DNA from: an uncultured Opitutia bacterium
GTDB lineage: Bacteria; Verrucomicrobiota; Verrucomicrobiia; Opitutales; Opitutaceae
NCBI GenBank assembly: GCA_903839035.1
Contig: CAIMAQ010000059.1
Span: 1 to 37,005 of the forward strand
Direction of reading: 5' to 3'
DNA: 37,005 nt
In this document: positions 6,876 to 14,235 of the stretch, piece after piece
How the letters are laid out: every line of letters begins with the position of its first letter
How positions within the stretch are numbered: the stretch's first letter is position 1
Notes under the pieces: generated by a model
What the model saw: the letters and a program-made list of their open reading frames with translations, nothing else
The model's database searches: none
What the model was told of the DNA's origin: nothing
Made by a program: the position numbers and the translations under genes

Positions 6876-7463
6876 TTAGATTCCGCGGGACCTGTCGTAG
6901 GTCGGGTACAGCTCCGCAAACCGCAGCCAGGTGTCGCTTTCGATCTCCGGCGCGTTGGACCGCACGATGTTGAGCGTCACCTGCAATTCCACCAGCGCCT
7001 TGGCGAACGCCGCGCGCAGGGTCTTGTCCTTCCCCGCCACCGTGTTCCGCAGGACCGTGGTCGTGACCGGCTCCACCTTCACCAGCGAATAAATCTTCCG
7101 CGCCATCACGCTGCACTCCTCCACCGGCCGGTGCAGCCGCGGGTAATGCTCCTTCGCCAGGTGCTCGAGGGTCATGAGCACGGCCCTCCCATGCTCGTCC
7201 TTGCCGTAGAAAATCTCGTCCGGAAACTCCGCCGGCAACTGGTTCTTCCAGCTCCACACGGCGCCGATCTTTTTGCCCCAGCCTTTCTCCCCCGGCTGCT
7301 TCTCCGGCAGGTCCACGGCATCCCAGAGGTTCGGACCCGTCTTTTTCTTGTCCGCGAAGATCGTGCACTTGTCGACCGCCAGCACGTACGCATGGGCCTG
7401 CGCGAGGGTTTTCAGCCGGTATTTCTTCGGCGCGGTGACCTTAGGGGAGGGCTTTGTTTTCAC
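6876..7463 (-). CDS. AlkZ-related-like hypothetical protein
   Basis: The 195-residue protein has an N-terminal helix-rich part (YRLKTLAQAHAYVLAV), a PNLWDAVDLP segment, W-SWKNQLPAEFPDEIFYGK (about 70-88), and a helical C-terminal half. The P-LWDAV, W-WK-LP and FYGK pattern resembles small proteins annotated as AlkZ-related, distant relatives of the winged-helix AlkZ/YcaQ DNA glycosylases. I cannot point to catalytic residues, so the function is open. The start lies 10 nt downstream of the metallophosphatase stop and the gene is followed by the PhyH gene after 74 nt; the three minus-strand genes could form one transcript. Confidence 0.6.
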   Translation of the reverse strand: MKTKPSPKVTAPKKYRLKTLAQAHAYVLAVDKCTIFADKKKTGPNLWDAVDLPEKQPGEKGWGKKIGAVWSWKNQLPAEFPDEIFYGKDEHGRAVLMTLEHLAKEHYPRLHRPVEECSVMARKIYSLVKVEPVTTTVLRNTVAGKDKTLRAAFAKALVELQVTLNIVRSNAPEIESDTWLRFAELYPTYDRSRGI

Positions 7464-7473
7464 GGACGGTAAT

Positions 7474-8997
7474 TCACTCCCTCACTACCACGGTCTGCTT
7501 CGCGGTGAACACCTGGCCGTCCGGATCCGTCGCGCGGACCTCGATTGTATGCTCCCCCGCCGGCAGATCCGCCGGCAGGTAGGCACGCCAGAGGTGGTAG
7601 CAGATGGTCGGGTCGGGCAGTCGCTTTTCCGTCAGCGGCGCGCTGGCGGCATCCTGCGCGAGGTAGCGCTGGGCGTAGGAGGGATCCCATTCGAGCACGC
7701 GCTTCATCGCGTTGAAGGTCCGGCCATCGAGGCGCGACTCGACCTTCCAGCCGTCGTGGCCGTTGAAGACATTGGCAAAATAGGAAACGTAGCCGAGCCG
7801 GGCCTTCACCGCTTCGGGCGCGTGCAGGCCGATCTGGTGACTGGCGGGTTCGCGGGCCGCGCGGTAGTCGGCGCTGATTTTGTCCCCGTCCACGTTGAGC
7901 ACGGCATAACCGTGCGGCGTGCCGTCCCACATCGTGGCGACCGGAATGCCGCTGGCATCGGGCGGACCGCCCCAGAAACCACCGCACGCGGCGGCCACGT
8001 TGTACTCGTGCAGCGGCGAAGCGCCCTTCCAGCCATCGGCGGGGCCGTAGAACACATGCCGCTGGTAATGCGTGTGGCCGGACAGCCAGAAATTGTGCGG
8101 CCGGTCCGATAGCAGCGCAAAGAGCCGCGCCCGGTCCGCGAGCCGGAAGGTCTCGGCATTCGCCGGGTTCGGATAAAACCACGGGATGTGCATCATCAGC
8201 ACCACGGGTTCGTCGCGCGGCGTCACGCGCAGCAGGTTTTCCAGGAACGTCAGCTGGTCCGCCCGCAAGCCCCCGATGTACCGCGGGCCGCCCAGGAAGC
8301 GCACGTCATTGAGCGCGACAAACAGTACCCGGCCGTAATGAAACGCATAGGTGGACGGGCCATACACCGCCTCGAAACTCGCACTCGCACCGCGGTCGTC
8401 GTGCGTGCCCAGGTCGAGGTCATGGTTGCCGTTGAGGTTGTACCACGGGACGCCGATGCGGCCCATCACCGCATTGAGCGGCGCGAACAAATCATGCCGG
8501 TCGTACACCACGTCGCCAAGCGTCACGCCAAACGCGTAGTCCTTCGTCCCCGCCAGCCGCTCCACCAGAGTGCGCTCGAGGTACCCGACCTCCTTCGGCG
8601 AGACGGGCTGCGGGTCCGTGAAAACCAGCGCGCGAAACCGGTCCGGCTCCGCACCCGCGATCAACGGAAAATCCACCGCCGCCGCCGCGGCCGGCTCCCG
8701 CCGCCGGTAGAACTGCGGGAGTTGCTGCGGGTTCACGGCAGGATGCCAGCCCCGCGGCTTGATGACAAAAATCATTGCGCCATCCGCCGCGGCCAGCTGG
8801 TAGTGCCCGGCGGCATCGCTCAGCGCCACCGCCGTGCCGTCGGAAACCGCCACGCCGGCCAAGCCGGGTTCGCCGGCGTCGTGGTGGCCGTTCGCATTGC
8901 GGTCCTCAAACACCGTGCCGCTCACCGGGGTCGCCGCAGACTGCCCCATTACCAGCAATCCCAGACCCAACGCAGCGGACAGGCGGAGTGAAATCAT
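7474..8997 (-). CDS. Exported calcineurin-like phosphoesterase, three-domain type
   Basis: This 507-residue protein starts at MISLRLSAALGLG (ATG at 8997), which gives a clean signal peptide ending near QSAA; a longer in-frame start at 9060 would hide it. The order is a SdrD_B/MetallophosN-like beta domain (VSGTVFEDRNANGHHDAGEPGLAGVAVSDG), a metallophosphatase core with FTDPQ, GDVVYDRHD, NGNHD, MMHIPW and GHTHYQ metal-binding motifs, then a C-terminal beta domain (MetallophosC-like) ending in VRATDPDGQVFTAKQTVVV. The first motif has DPQ where DXH is commoner. Proteins of this layout are exported phosphodiesterases or phosphatases of unknown substrate, common in polysaccharide-degrading Bacteroidota and Verrucomicrobiota. 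Confidence 0.9.
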   Translation of the reverse strand: MISLRLSAALGLGLLVMGQSAATPVSGTVFEDRNANGHHDAGEPGLAGVAVSDGTAVALSDAAGHYQLAAADGAMIFVIKPRGWHPAVNPQQLPQFYRRREPAAAAAVDFPLIAGAEPDRFRALVFTDPQPVSPKEVGYLERTLVERLAGTKDYAFGVTLGDVVYDRHDLFAPLNAVMGRIGVPWYNLNGNHDLDLGTHDDRGASASFEAVYGPSTYAFHYGRVLFVALNDVRFLGGPRYIGGLRADQLTFLENLLRVTPRDEPVVLMMHIPWFYPNPANAETFRLADRARLFALLSDRPHNFWLSGHTHYQRHVFYGPADGWKGASPLHEYNVAAACGGFWGGPPDASGIPVATMWDGTPHGYAVLNVDGDKISADYRAAREPASHQIGLHAPEAVKARLGYVSYFANVFNGHDGWKVESRLDGRTFNAMKRVLEWDPSYAQRYLAQDAASAPLTEKRLPDPTICYHLWRAYLPADLPAGEHTIEVRATDPDGQVFTAKQTVVVRE

Positions 8998-9067
8998 GCG
9001 CCGAGAAAAAGCCCACCGGCCAGCCGGGTCGAGCCCGGAGGCAGGACGGGTGTGGTCCAAGCCAGGG

Positions 9068-9088
9068 CGGGTCCAAGACCCGCCCCAC
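9068..9088. repeat. Perfect hairpin GGGCGGGTC/GACCCGCCC
   Basis: GGGCGGGTC (9067-9075) and GACCCGCCC (9077-9086 region) form a nearly loopless 9-bp stem between the metallophosphatase start and the broken PLDc_N gene stop. There is no T tract. The core CGGGTC...GACCCG recurs at 18606-18624. Confidence 0.5.
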
Positions 9089-9093
9089 CCGGC

Positions 9094-9276
9094 TCACGCC
9101 CAGGTGTTCCGGCGGCCAAAGATGAAGTACAGAATCGAGCCGAGGAACGGCAGCAGGATGATCACGACGATCCACACGATCTTGTTGGGATTGTCGCTCT
9201 TGGCGCAGTCGATGATCGCCACGATCTACAGGACAAACCACAGGATGGAGAGGAAGTAGCTGAGACTGGTGTTCAT
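9094..9276 (-). pseudogene. PLDc_N small membrane protein, interrupted by amber codon
   Basis: On the minus strand, ATG at 9276 reads MNTSLSYFLSILWFVL, then TAG (9226-9228), then IVAIIDCAKSDNPNKIVWIV and a further segment VIILLPFLGSILYFIFGRRNTWA to a TGA at 9094-9096, all in one frame. This is the PLDc_N (phospholipase D/nuclease N-terminal) type of small two-helix membrane protein; the KIVWIVVIILLPFLGSILYFIFG block is the family signature. A single C-to-T change from CAG (Gln) would create the TAG. Either the gene has a nonsense mutation, the codon is read through, or the base is a sequencing error. Everything else in the frame is intact, so the loss is recent or only apparent. It is too short for usual gene callers in this state. 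Confidence 0.75.
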
Positions 9277-9370
9277 GCCTGCTATCGTGTTCCGCCGGTC
9301 GGGCTGGTTCCCAAGAAACGCGAGGTAGGGCTTGTCCTGCCCCCGCGTTCCCGGTCTGCTTTCCGCCGGT

Positions 9371-11710
9371 ATGCGCCTTACCCCCATCAATAGCGCCGAA
9401 GCCGTCTTCGCGCCCTTTTTTGACGAATGCCTGGCCGAACTCCCGCGCTGGACCGCCGACGCCCCGGGCGCCCTCGGGCTCAAGCTCACCCAGAGCTGGG
9501 CCTTTGTGATCATCAATTGGGAGCGGCCGGCCGCCGACGGACTCGTGCTTCGGCTCCACCGGCGCTTCGACGCCCTCGATTGCTCCGCCTACGACCGGGT
9601 GCTCATCACGATCAACCTGCCCGAGGACAGCGTCATTTCCATCGCCGCCGAAACCGACGCCGGCCCGCGCGCCCGCACCGGCACGCCGTGCGGCGCCACG
9701 CGTCACGAGGAATGGCTCGCGCTCGACGGCGCGAAGCGGATCGACGCGCTGACCGTGGAGGTGCGCAGTCCGCACCCTACCGCCGGCTCCGGCTGGCTGC
9801 TCTGGTTCGGCCTGCAGAGCACGGCGCGGCTCCCCTTCCACCTCGCCCAGTGGCAGGGCTACGACGAAAAATGGGACCAATATCTCCAGCCGCCGGAATT
9901 CGAGCCCACCTTCGAGCCGACCTACGGGCTGATGATCAACGCGGAGGAGCTCGCCGCGGTGCGGCGCGACTTCGCCGGCTCCGACGTCACACGCGAGCTG
10001 CGCACCGTCGCGAACATGGCGCAGAAGATCCGGCCCGAGAGTCTCATCCGCGAGAACATCAATTTCTGGAATTTCACCGGCTTCCGACGCGAGCGCGACA
10101 TGGACGGCACGCTGACCATGCACCACGGTCCGTTCGCCGCCCAGGCCGGCGTGCTGTGGAAGGACAAGGCGCTGTGCCGCCTCGCGGCGCGCTTCGCCCT
10201 GAGCATCGTGCACTGCGACCACTGGGAGGACATCTTCTTCGCCTGGATGCGCGGCGCCAACTGGGAGCAACGCGGCTTCGTGCAGTCCATCGGCGTGATC
10301 GACTGCGCTATTATCCTCGATCTCTGCGGCGAATGGTTCACGCCGCTGGGCCGCGACCTGATCCTGCGCCGCATCGCAACCGAAGGACACGGCGCGATGT
10401 GCCATGCCTCGTGGTGGTGGGAGTACATGTATCACACCAACCAAATGGCCTGGATCACGCCCGCTCGCATCTACGGACTACTCATTCTCGAGAAAACCAT
10501 GCCGGCGCGGCACGAGAACTACCCGTTGCCCGCCGCGTCCCGCGTGGCGCCGCACACCGACATCGCGTGGGCCGACCTGCAGGACAACCTCAGCAAGGCC
10601 ATGCTGTCCGACGGCGGCTACGTCGAGGGCGCGACCTATTTCACCTGGGTCGCGCGGCAGGCGGCACTGTCCGCCCTGCTTTACGGTCGCGGTCGCAACC
10701 GCGATGCGCGCCAGCTCGTCCCGCCCCAGCTGTTCAAGACGGATCGGCTGGCCGAGATGCTGTATTCGACGGATGACGGCCAGGACATGCTGCTCACCGG
10801 CGACGCCTGCTATTGCACCGGCGAGAGCCTCGCCTTCCTCGCGTGGCTGATGCCGTCGTCGCACTGGGTCACGATTTACCGCAAGTCCCTCCGGCGCGCC
10901 GGCGCCGCCGCGATGCTCATGGCGCTGCGCCTCGACCGGGAAATCCCCGCGGCCGGTCCCGCGCTCGCGCCCTTCCTCGAGATGCCCGACCTCGGCTACA
11001 TGGCCTCCGTGCGGAAACTCGGCCCGGAGCTCGTGAAACTGTTCATCCTCGGCAACAAGGCCGGCGGCGACCACCAGCACGAGGACAAGGGCAGCTTCAT
11101 CCTCGAGTGCGCGGGCGACAGTTTCGCCTTCGACTTTGGCGTCATGGACTACGCCAACCCCGTCACCACCCTGATGAAACAGTGCCAGCGCCACAACATG
11201 CTCACCCCGTGGTGCGAGACGGAACGGCCCCGGCCGGACAACCCCCTCCGCACCGACGTGAAACCCCGCGGCACCGGCGACGCCCAAAAATTTCACGCGA
11301 CGATGGACTGCACTCCCGGCTGGGAGGGCTGGTTCACCCAGTGGCACCGGACCTGGGATTCGCCCGCGCCCGACACGCTCGTCATCACGGACGAGTGGGC
11401 GATGGCGCAGGGCGAAGGCGCGCTCTTCCACTGGACCACCCGCCTGCCGATCCGGCTCGAGGGCCGCAAGGTCATCATCCCGGGCCGCCGCGCCCGCGCC
11501 GAGCTGCAGTTGCCGGAAGGAGTCGAGGCCGTGATTGAGCAGCTCCCGCTGATGGATCCGCGCCGCCGCGCAACCGACGAGCAACGGCGCGAATTGATCC
11601 AGTTCGGCTGGGCGCAAGCCGAGACGCAGCCCCGGCTCACGCTGCGGCAGCGCGGCCAGTCCGGCACCTTGCGCGTCGAAGTGAAGCTGTTCCTGAACCC
11701 GCCGGCATGA
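9371..11710 (+). CDS. Heparinase II/III-family protein, copy 1
   Basis: The 779-residue protein starts MRLTPINSAEAVF (ATG 9371), matching the start of its paralogue 4.9 kb on. Family features are an N-terminal beta-rich region (1 to about 170), an alpha/alpha toroid with SWWWEYMYHTNQMAW and GGYVEGATYFTWVARQ (a typical catalytic-tyrosine region), and a C-terminal beta region with GNKAGGDHQHEDKGSFILECAGDSFAFDFGVMDY; H568 and H570 sit in that conserved block. Heparinase II/III proteins are lyases that eliminate at uronic acids in polysaccharides such as heparin or alginate. No signal peptide is visible, so it probably acts on imported oligosaccharides in the cytoplasm. The substrate cannot be told. 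The stop overlaps the next start (ATGA). Confidence 0.85.
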   Translation: MRLTPINSAEAVFAPFFDECLAELPRWTADAPGALGLKLTQSWAFVIINWERPAADGLVLRLHRRFDALDCSAYDRVLITINLPEDSVISIAAETDAGPRARTGTPCGATRHEEWLALDGAKRIDALTVEVRSPHPTAGSGWLLWFGLQSTARLPFHLAQWQGYDEKWDQYLQPPEFEPTFEPTYGLMINAEELAAVRRDFAGSDVTRELRTVANMAQKIRPESLIRENINFWNFTGFRRERDMDGTLTMHHGPFAAQAGVLWKDKALCRLAARFALSIVHCDHWEDIFFAWMRGANWEQRGFVQSIGVIDCAIILDLCGEWFTPLGRDLILRRIATEGHGAMCHASWWWEYMYHTNQMAWITPARIYGLLILEKTMPARHENYPLPAASRVAPHTDIAWADLQDNLSKAMLSDGGYVEGATYFTWVARQAALSALLYGRGRNRDARQLVPPQLFKTDRLAEMLYSTDDGQDMLLTGDACYCTGESLAFLAWLMPSSHWVTIYRKSLRRAGAAAMLMALRLDREIPAAGPALAPFLEMPDLGYMASVRKLGPELVKLFILGNKAGGDHQHEDKGSFILECAGDSFAFDFGVMDYANPVTTLMKQCQRHNMLTPWCETERPRPDNPLRTDVKPRGTGDAQKFHATMDCTPGWEGWFTQWHRTWDSPAPDTLVITDEWAMAQGEGALFHWTTRLPIRLEGRKVIIPGRRARAELQLPEGVEAVIEQLPLMDPRRRATDEQRRELIQFGWAQAETQPRLTLRQRGQSGTLRVEVKLFLNPPA

Positions 11711-12522
11711 GCTTCGCCACCCGCCGCCTGCTGTCCTGGCTCACCGCCGGCCTGCTGGCCGCGGGGGCGGCCCGGGCGACGGAAAAGACCCTCCCGCCCA
11801 CGCTCGGCGAGGCGTGGCAGACGCTCTCCATCGGGTTTTACGCCGACGCCGGCGACCAGTTCAGCGCCACGGCCAAATCCCGCGAGGCCTCGCTCGGCCT
11901 CGCGCTAACCCAGCTCAACCGCCCTCCGGTCACCCCCTCCTCGCTCGCGGAGGCCGAGCGACAGCTGGCGGAGCTGGCCGCCGGCAATGACACCACCAGC
12001 CACGCCGCGCGCTACTTCCTGGGCCGGTTGCGGCAGATCCACCCGATGACGCCGGACCCCGTTGCCGCCGCGCAGGACTATGAGCGCCTGGTCGCCACAC
12101 GCGCGGATGACACCTGGTGCCGGCTCGCCTTGGTCAAACTCGCAATCCTGCGCCTCACCGTCCTGCCCGCGGCGGGCACCCTCCCCGCGCAACTCGCCGC
12201 GGTTGAGCCGCTGCTGGCCCACACCGCCGATCCCGCCACGCAGCACGACCTGCATCTGGTCCTCGCCGAGGCCCGGCTGAATCACGAATTCTACGACGCC
12301 ACCACCCTCGGCCACCTGCGGGCGGCCCTCGCGACCACGCGCGAGGCGGATACGATGCGCGCCGACCTGCTCATCCAGGTCGCGCGGCTGGCCAGCCTGC
12401 TCGGCGACCGCGCGACGGCAAAGGAACACTACGAACGTTTCCTCCAGGACTACCCGAAGGAGCGCCGCGCCTTCACGGTCGGCGCGGCCCTGGCGCACCT
12501 CGACGGTCCGTTCCCGCCATGA
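11707..12522 (+). CDS. Exported TPR-like protein
   Basis: This 271-residue protein has an N-terminal signal peptide (TRRLLSWLTAGLLAAGAARA, about residues 5-25) followed by helical repeats. The helix pairs around EAERQLAELAAG, AARYFLGRLRQ and LASLLGDRATAKEHYERFLQDYP resemble tetratricopeptide repeats. TPR proteins mediate protein contacts; here one would expect a periplasmic partner. Its start overlaps the stop of the heparinase-like gene and its stop overlaps the start of the sugar-binding protein (ATGA on both sides), so the three are translationally coupled. I see no enzyme motif. Confidence 0.75.
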   Translation: MSFATRRLLSWLTAGLLAAGAARATEKTLPPTLGEAWQTLSIGFYADAGDQFSATAKSREASLGLALTQLNRPPVTPSSLAEAERQLAELAAGNDTTSHAARYFLGRLRQIHPMTPDPVAAAQDYERLVATRADDTWCRLALVKLAILRLTVLPAAGTLPAQLAAVEPLLAHTADPATQHDLHLVLAEARLNHEFYDATTLGHLRAALATTREADTMRADLLIQVARLASLLGDRATAKEHYERFLQDYPKERRAFTVGAALAHLDGPFPP

Positions 12523-14123
12523 ACCGCCGCCTGCATCTCCTGGTCGCCCTCAGCCTGCTCGGCGCCGCCTACCTGGCCTCGGTGGTTTATATCGTGCACC
12601 TGCGGCGGACGGCCACCAACCCCCATGGTCCGCCGCGGCTGGTGATCCGCTTCGCCCACTGGCAGCTCGAGTCCGGGATGCGCGAGGCTTTCGACTTCAT
12701 CGCCAACCGCTACATGGCGCTGCACCCGGATATCCGCGTCGAGCAGTTCGCCGTGCCGGGTCGCGTTTACCGCCAATGGCTCAGCACCCAGCTGGCCGCC
12801 GGCACCGTCCCGGACCTCGTCTGCTTCAACTCCACCGACCAGTCCGATGTCGCCCAGCTGCCGCGGAATTTCTCCGCCATCACGCGCTGGATGGATGAGC
12901 CCAATCCGTACAACGCCGGCACGAAACTCGCCGGCGTGCCGTGGCGCCTGACGTTCATTGACGGCGGGCGGAACCGCGCCACGTACATTGACCAGTACCG
13001 CAACTATTACGCCGTCGGCCTGAGTTCGCACTCCATGCGGATTTTCTACAACAAGGACCTCCTGCGCGAAATCACCGGGAGCGACGCCCCGCCGGCGGAT
13101 TTCCGCAGCTGGCTGGAGCTCGGCAAGAAGGTCCGCGCCCATCGCCCGGGGCTCATCCACGTCGCCGGCGCGCACGACAATACGATCTGGCTGATGCCGA
13201 CGCTCATCAACCAGGCGATGGCCAAGTGGATCCTCACGGGCGACCACGAGCTGCGCTTTGCCGCCACGGGCTTCGATGTGTTCGGCGACATGGTGGCGGG
13301 CCGCTGGGATCTCCGCAGCCCGCCGCTGCAAACGTCGCTGCGCATCATGCAGGCGTTTGGCGGCGAGATGACTCCCGGATTCCTCCAGCTCGACCGCGAC
13401 AGCGCGATGCGGGCGTTCATGCGCGGCGAGGCGCTGTCCCTGCCCGATGGCACCTGGGATTACCCCACGATGCGGGAAACGGCCAAGTTCCAGATCGGCG
13501 CATTCCGCCTGCCGCTGCCGGGACCGGATGACCGCGAGTACGGCGGCTACGCGCTGCTGCCGGTTTCCGACGGCGGCGCCGGGACCGCCCTGCCGTTTTA
13601 CCTCGCCCGCCAAAGCCGGCATCCGGAGGCCGCCATCGATTTCCTGCGCTACGTGACGAGCTTGGAAGGCAACCGGCTCTTTTCTCAGGCCAGCCATTGC
13701 ATGCCTTCCGTCGAGGGCGTGGAGATCGCGCCGGAGCTGCAGCCCTTCCAGCAGAACAACAACGGCTACATCATCACGGACGTGCAAAACGGCCCCCAGC
13801 TGATCAACGGGGCTGGCGCGGCCTACACGCAACTGTTCGAGACCAACCTCCACGTGCTCTACGCTCCCGATGGCGGCGTGGAGGCCTACACCCGTGTGCT
13901 CGAGCGCCAGGTCCGCGCCATCGTGTTGTCAGACCTGCGCAAGCAGATCCACATCCAGCGCGAGAACCTGCGCCGCCGCGACACCGCCCTCGCCGCCCTC
14001 TCGTTCCTCGGACCCGCCGAGCAGGCCGAAAACATCCACCAGCAACCCAGTCAGCACCTCAACGAGCTCCACCTGTACCTGATGGAAACCAAGCTCGCGG
14101 CCGCAGCGAAGCCGCAGCCCTAA
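12519..14123 (+). CDS. Membrane-anchored sugar ABC solute-binding protein
   Basis: The 534-residue protein has one N-terminal membrane segment (HLLVALSLLGAAYLASVVYIVHL) without a lipobox cysteine, then an extracellular solute-binding protein family 1 fold: LVIRFAHWQLESGMREAFDFIANRYMALHPDIRVE, WLSTQLAAGTVPDLVCF, MRIFYNKDLLREI, GEALSLPDGTWDYP, GGYALLPVSDGG, and HPEAAIDFLRYVTS. Such proteins capture sugars or oligosaccharides for ABC importers. No permease or ATPase gene lies in the window, so its transporter must be encoded elsewhere or it works as a sensor. About 100 residues at the C-terminus, beyond the normal fold, are helical and charged. It is coupled to the TPR-like gene, and its TAA stop is the first part of a heptamer array. 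Confidence 0.85.
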   Translation: MNRRLHLLVALSLLGAAYLASVVYIVHLRRTATNPHGPPRLVIRFAHWQLESGMREAFDFIANRYMALHPDIRVEQFAVPGRVYRQWLSTQLAAGTVPDLVCFNSTDQSDVAQLPRNFSAITRWMDEPNPYNAGTKLAGVPWRLTFIDGGRNRATYIDQYRNYYAVGLSSHSMRIFYNKDLLREITGSDAPPADFRSWLELGKKVRAHRPGLIHVAGAHDNTIWLMPTLINQAMAKWILTGDHELRFAATGFDVFGDMVAGRWDLRSPPLQTSLRIMQAFGGEMTPGFLQLDRDSAMRAFMRGEALSLPDGTWDYPTMRETAKFQIGAFRLPLPGPDDREYGGYALLPVSDGGAGTALPFYLARQSRHPEAAIDFLRYVTSLEGNRLFSQASHCMPSVEGVEIAPELQPFQQNNNGYIITDVQNGPQLINGAGAAYTQLFETNLHVLYAPDGGVEAYTRVLERQVRAIVLSDLRKQIHIQRENLRRRDTALAALSFLGPAEQAENIHQQPSQHLNELHLYLMETKLAAAAKPQP

Positions 14124-14231
14124 TTTCGAATTTCGATCTTCGAATTTCGATTCTTCAATCCCAGCTGCCCTCATTCAGTCTCTCTCACCCCGCACTCCGA
14201 AATCGAAATTCGAAAATCGAAATTCGAAAAT
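14122..14231. repeat. Inverted heptamer-array element, locus 3
   Basis: The left arm (14122-14156) is AATTTCG, AATTTCG, ATCTTCG, AATTTCG, ATTCTTC in tandem. The right arm (14198-14231) is a 6-nt CGAAAT followed by CGAAATT, CGAAAAT, CGAAATT, CGAAAAT. CGAAATT is the exact reverse complement of AATTTCG. The left arm begins inside the TAA stop of the sugar-binding protein, and the right arm runs to 4 nt before the ATG of the second heparinase-like gene, leaving no room for a normal ribosome binding site. At roughly 70% AT it is an island in a GC-rich region. A transcript would fold into a long hairpin that could attenuate or insulate the downstream gene. Confidence 0.85.
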
Positions 14232-14235
14232 TCAA

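Noticed and set aside
6893-6908. Another copy of the GTAGGTCGGG REP-like unit at the end of the AlkZ-related-like gene.
   Set aside because: GTAGGTCGGG is present, but no matching second stem arm follows, and it lies within the coding sequence.
14122-14231. The heptamer arrays as a CRISPR array.
   Set aside because: Words are 7 nt long, directly tandem without spacers, and inverted between arms; no cas genes are near.
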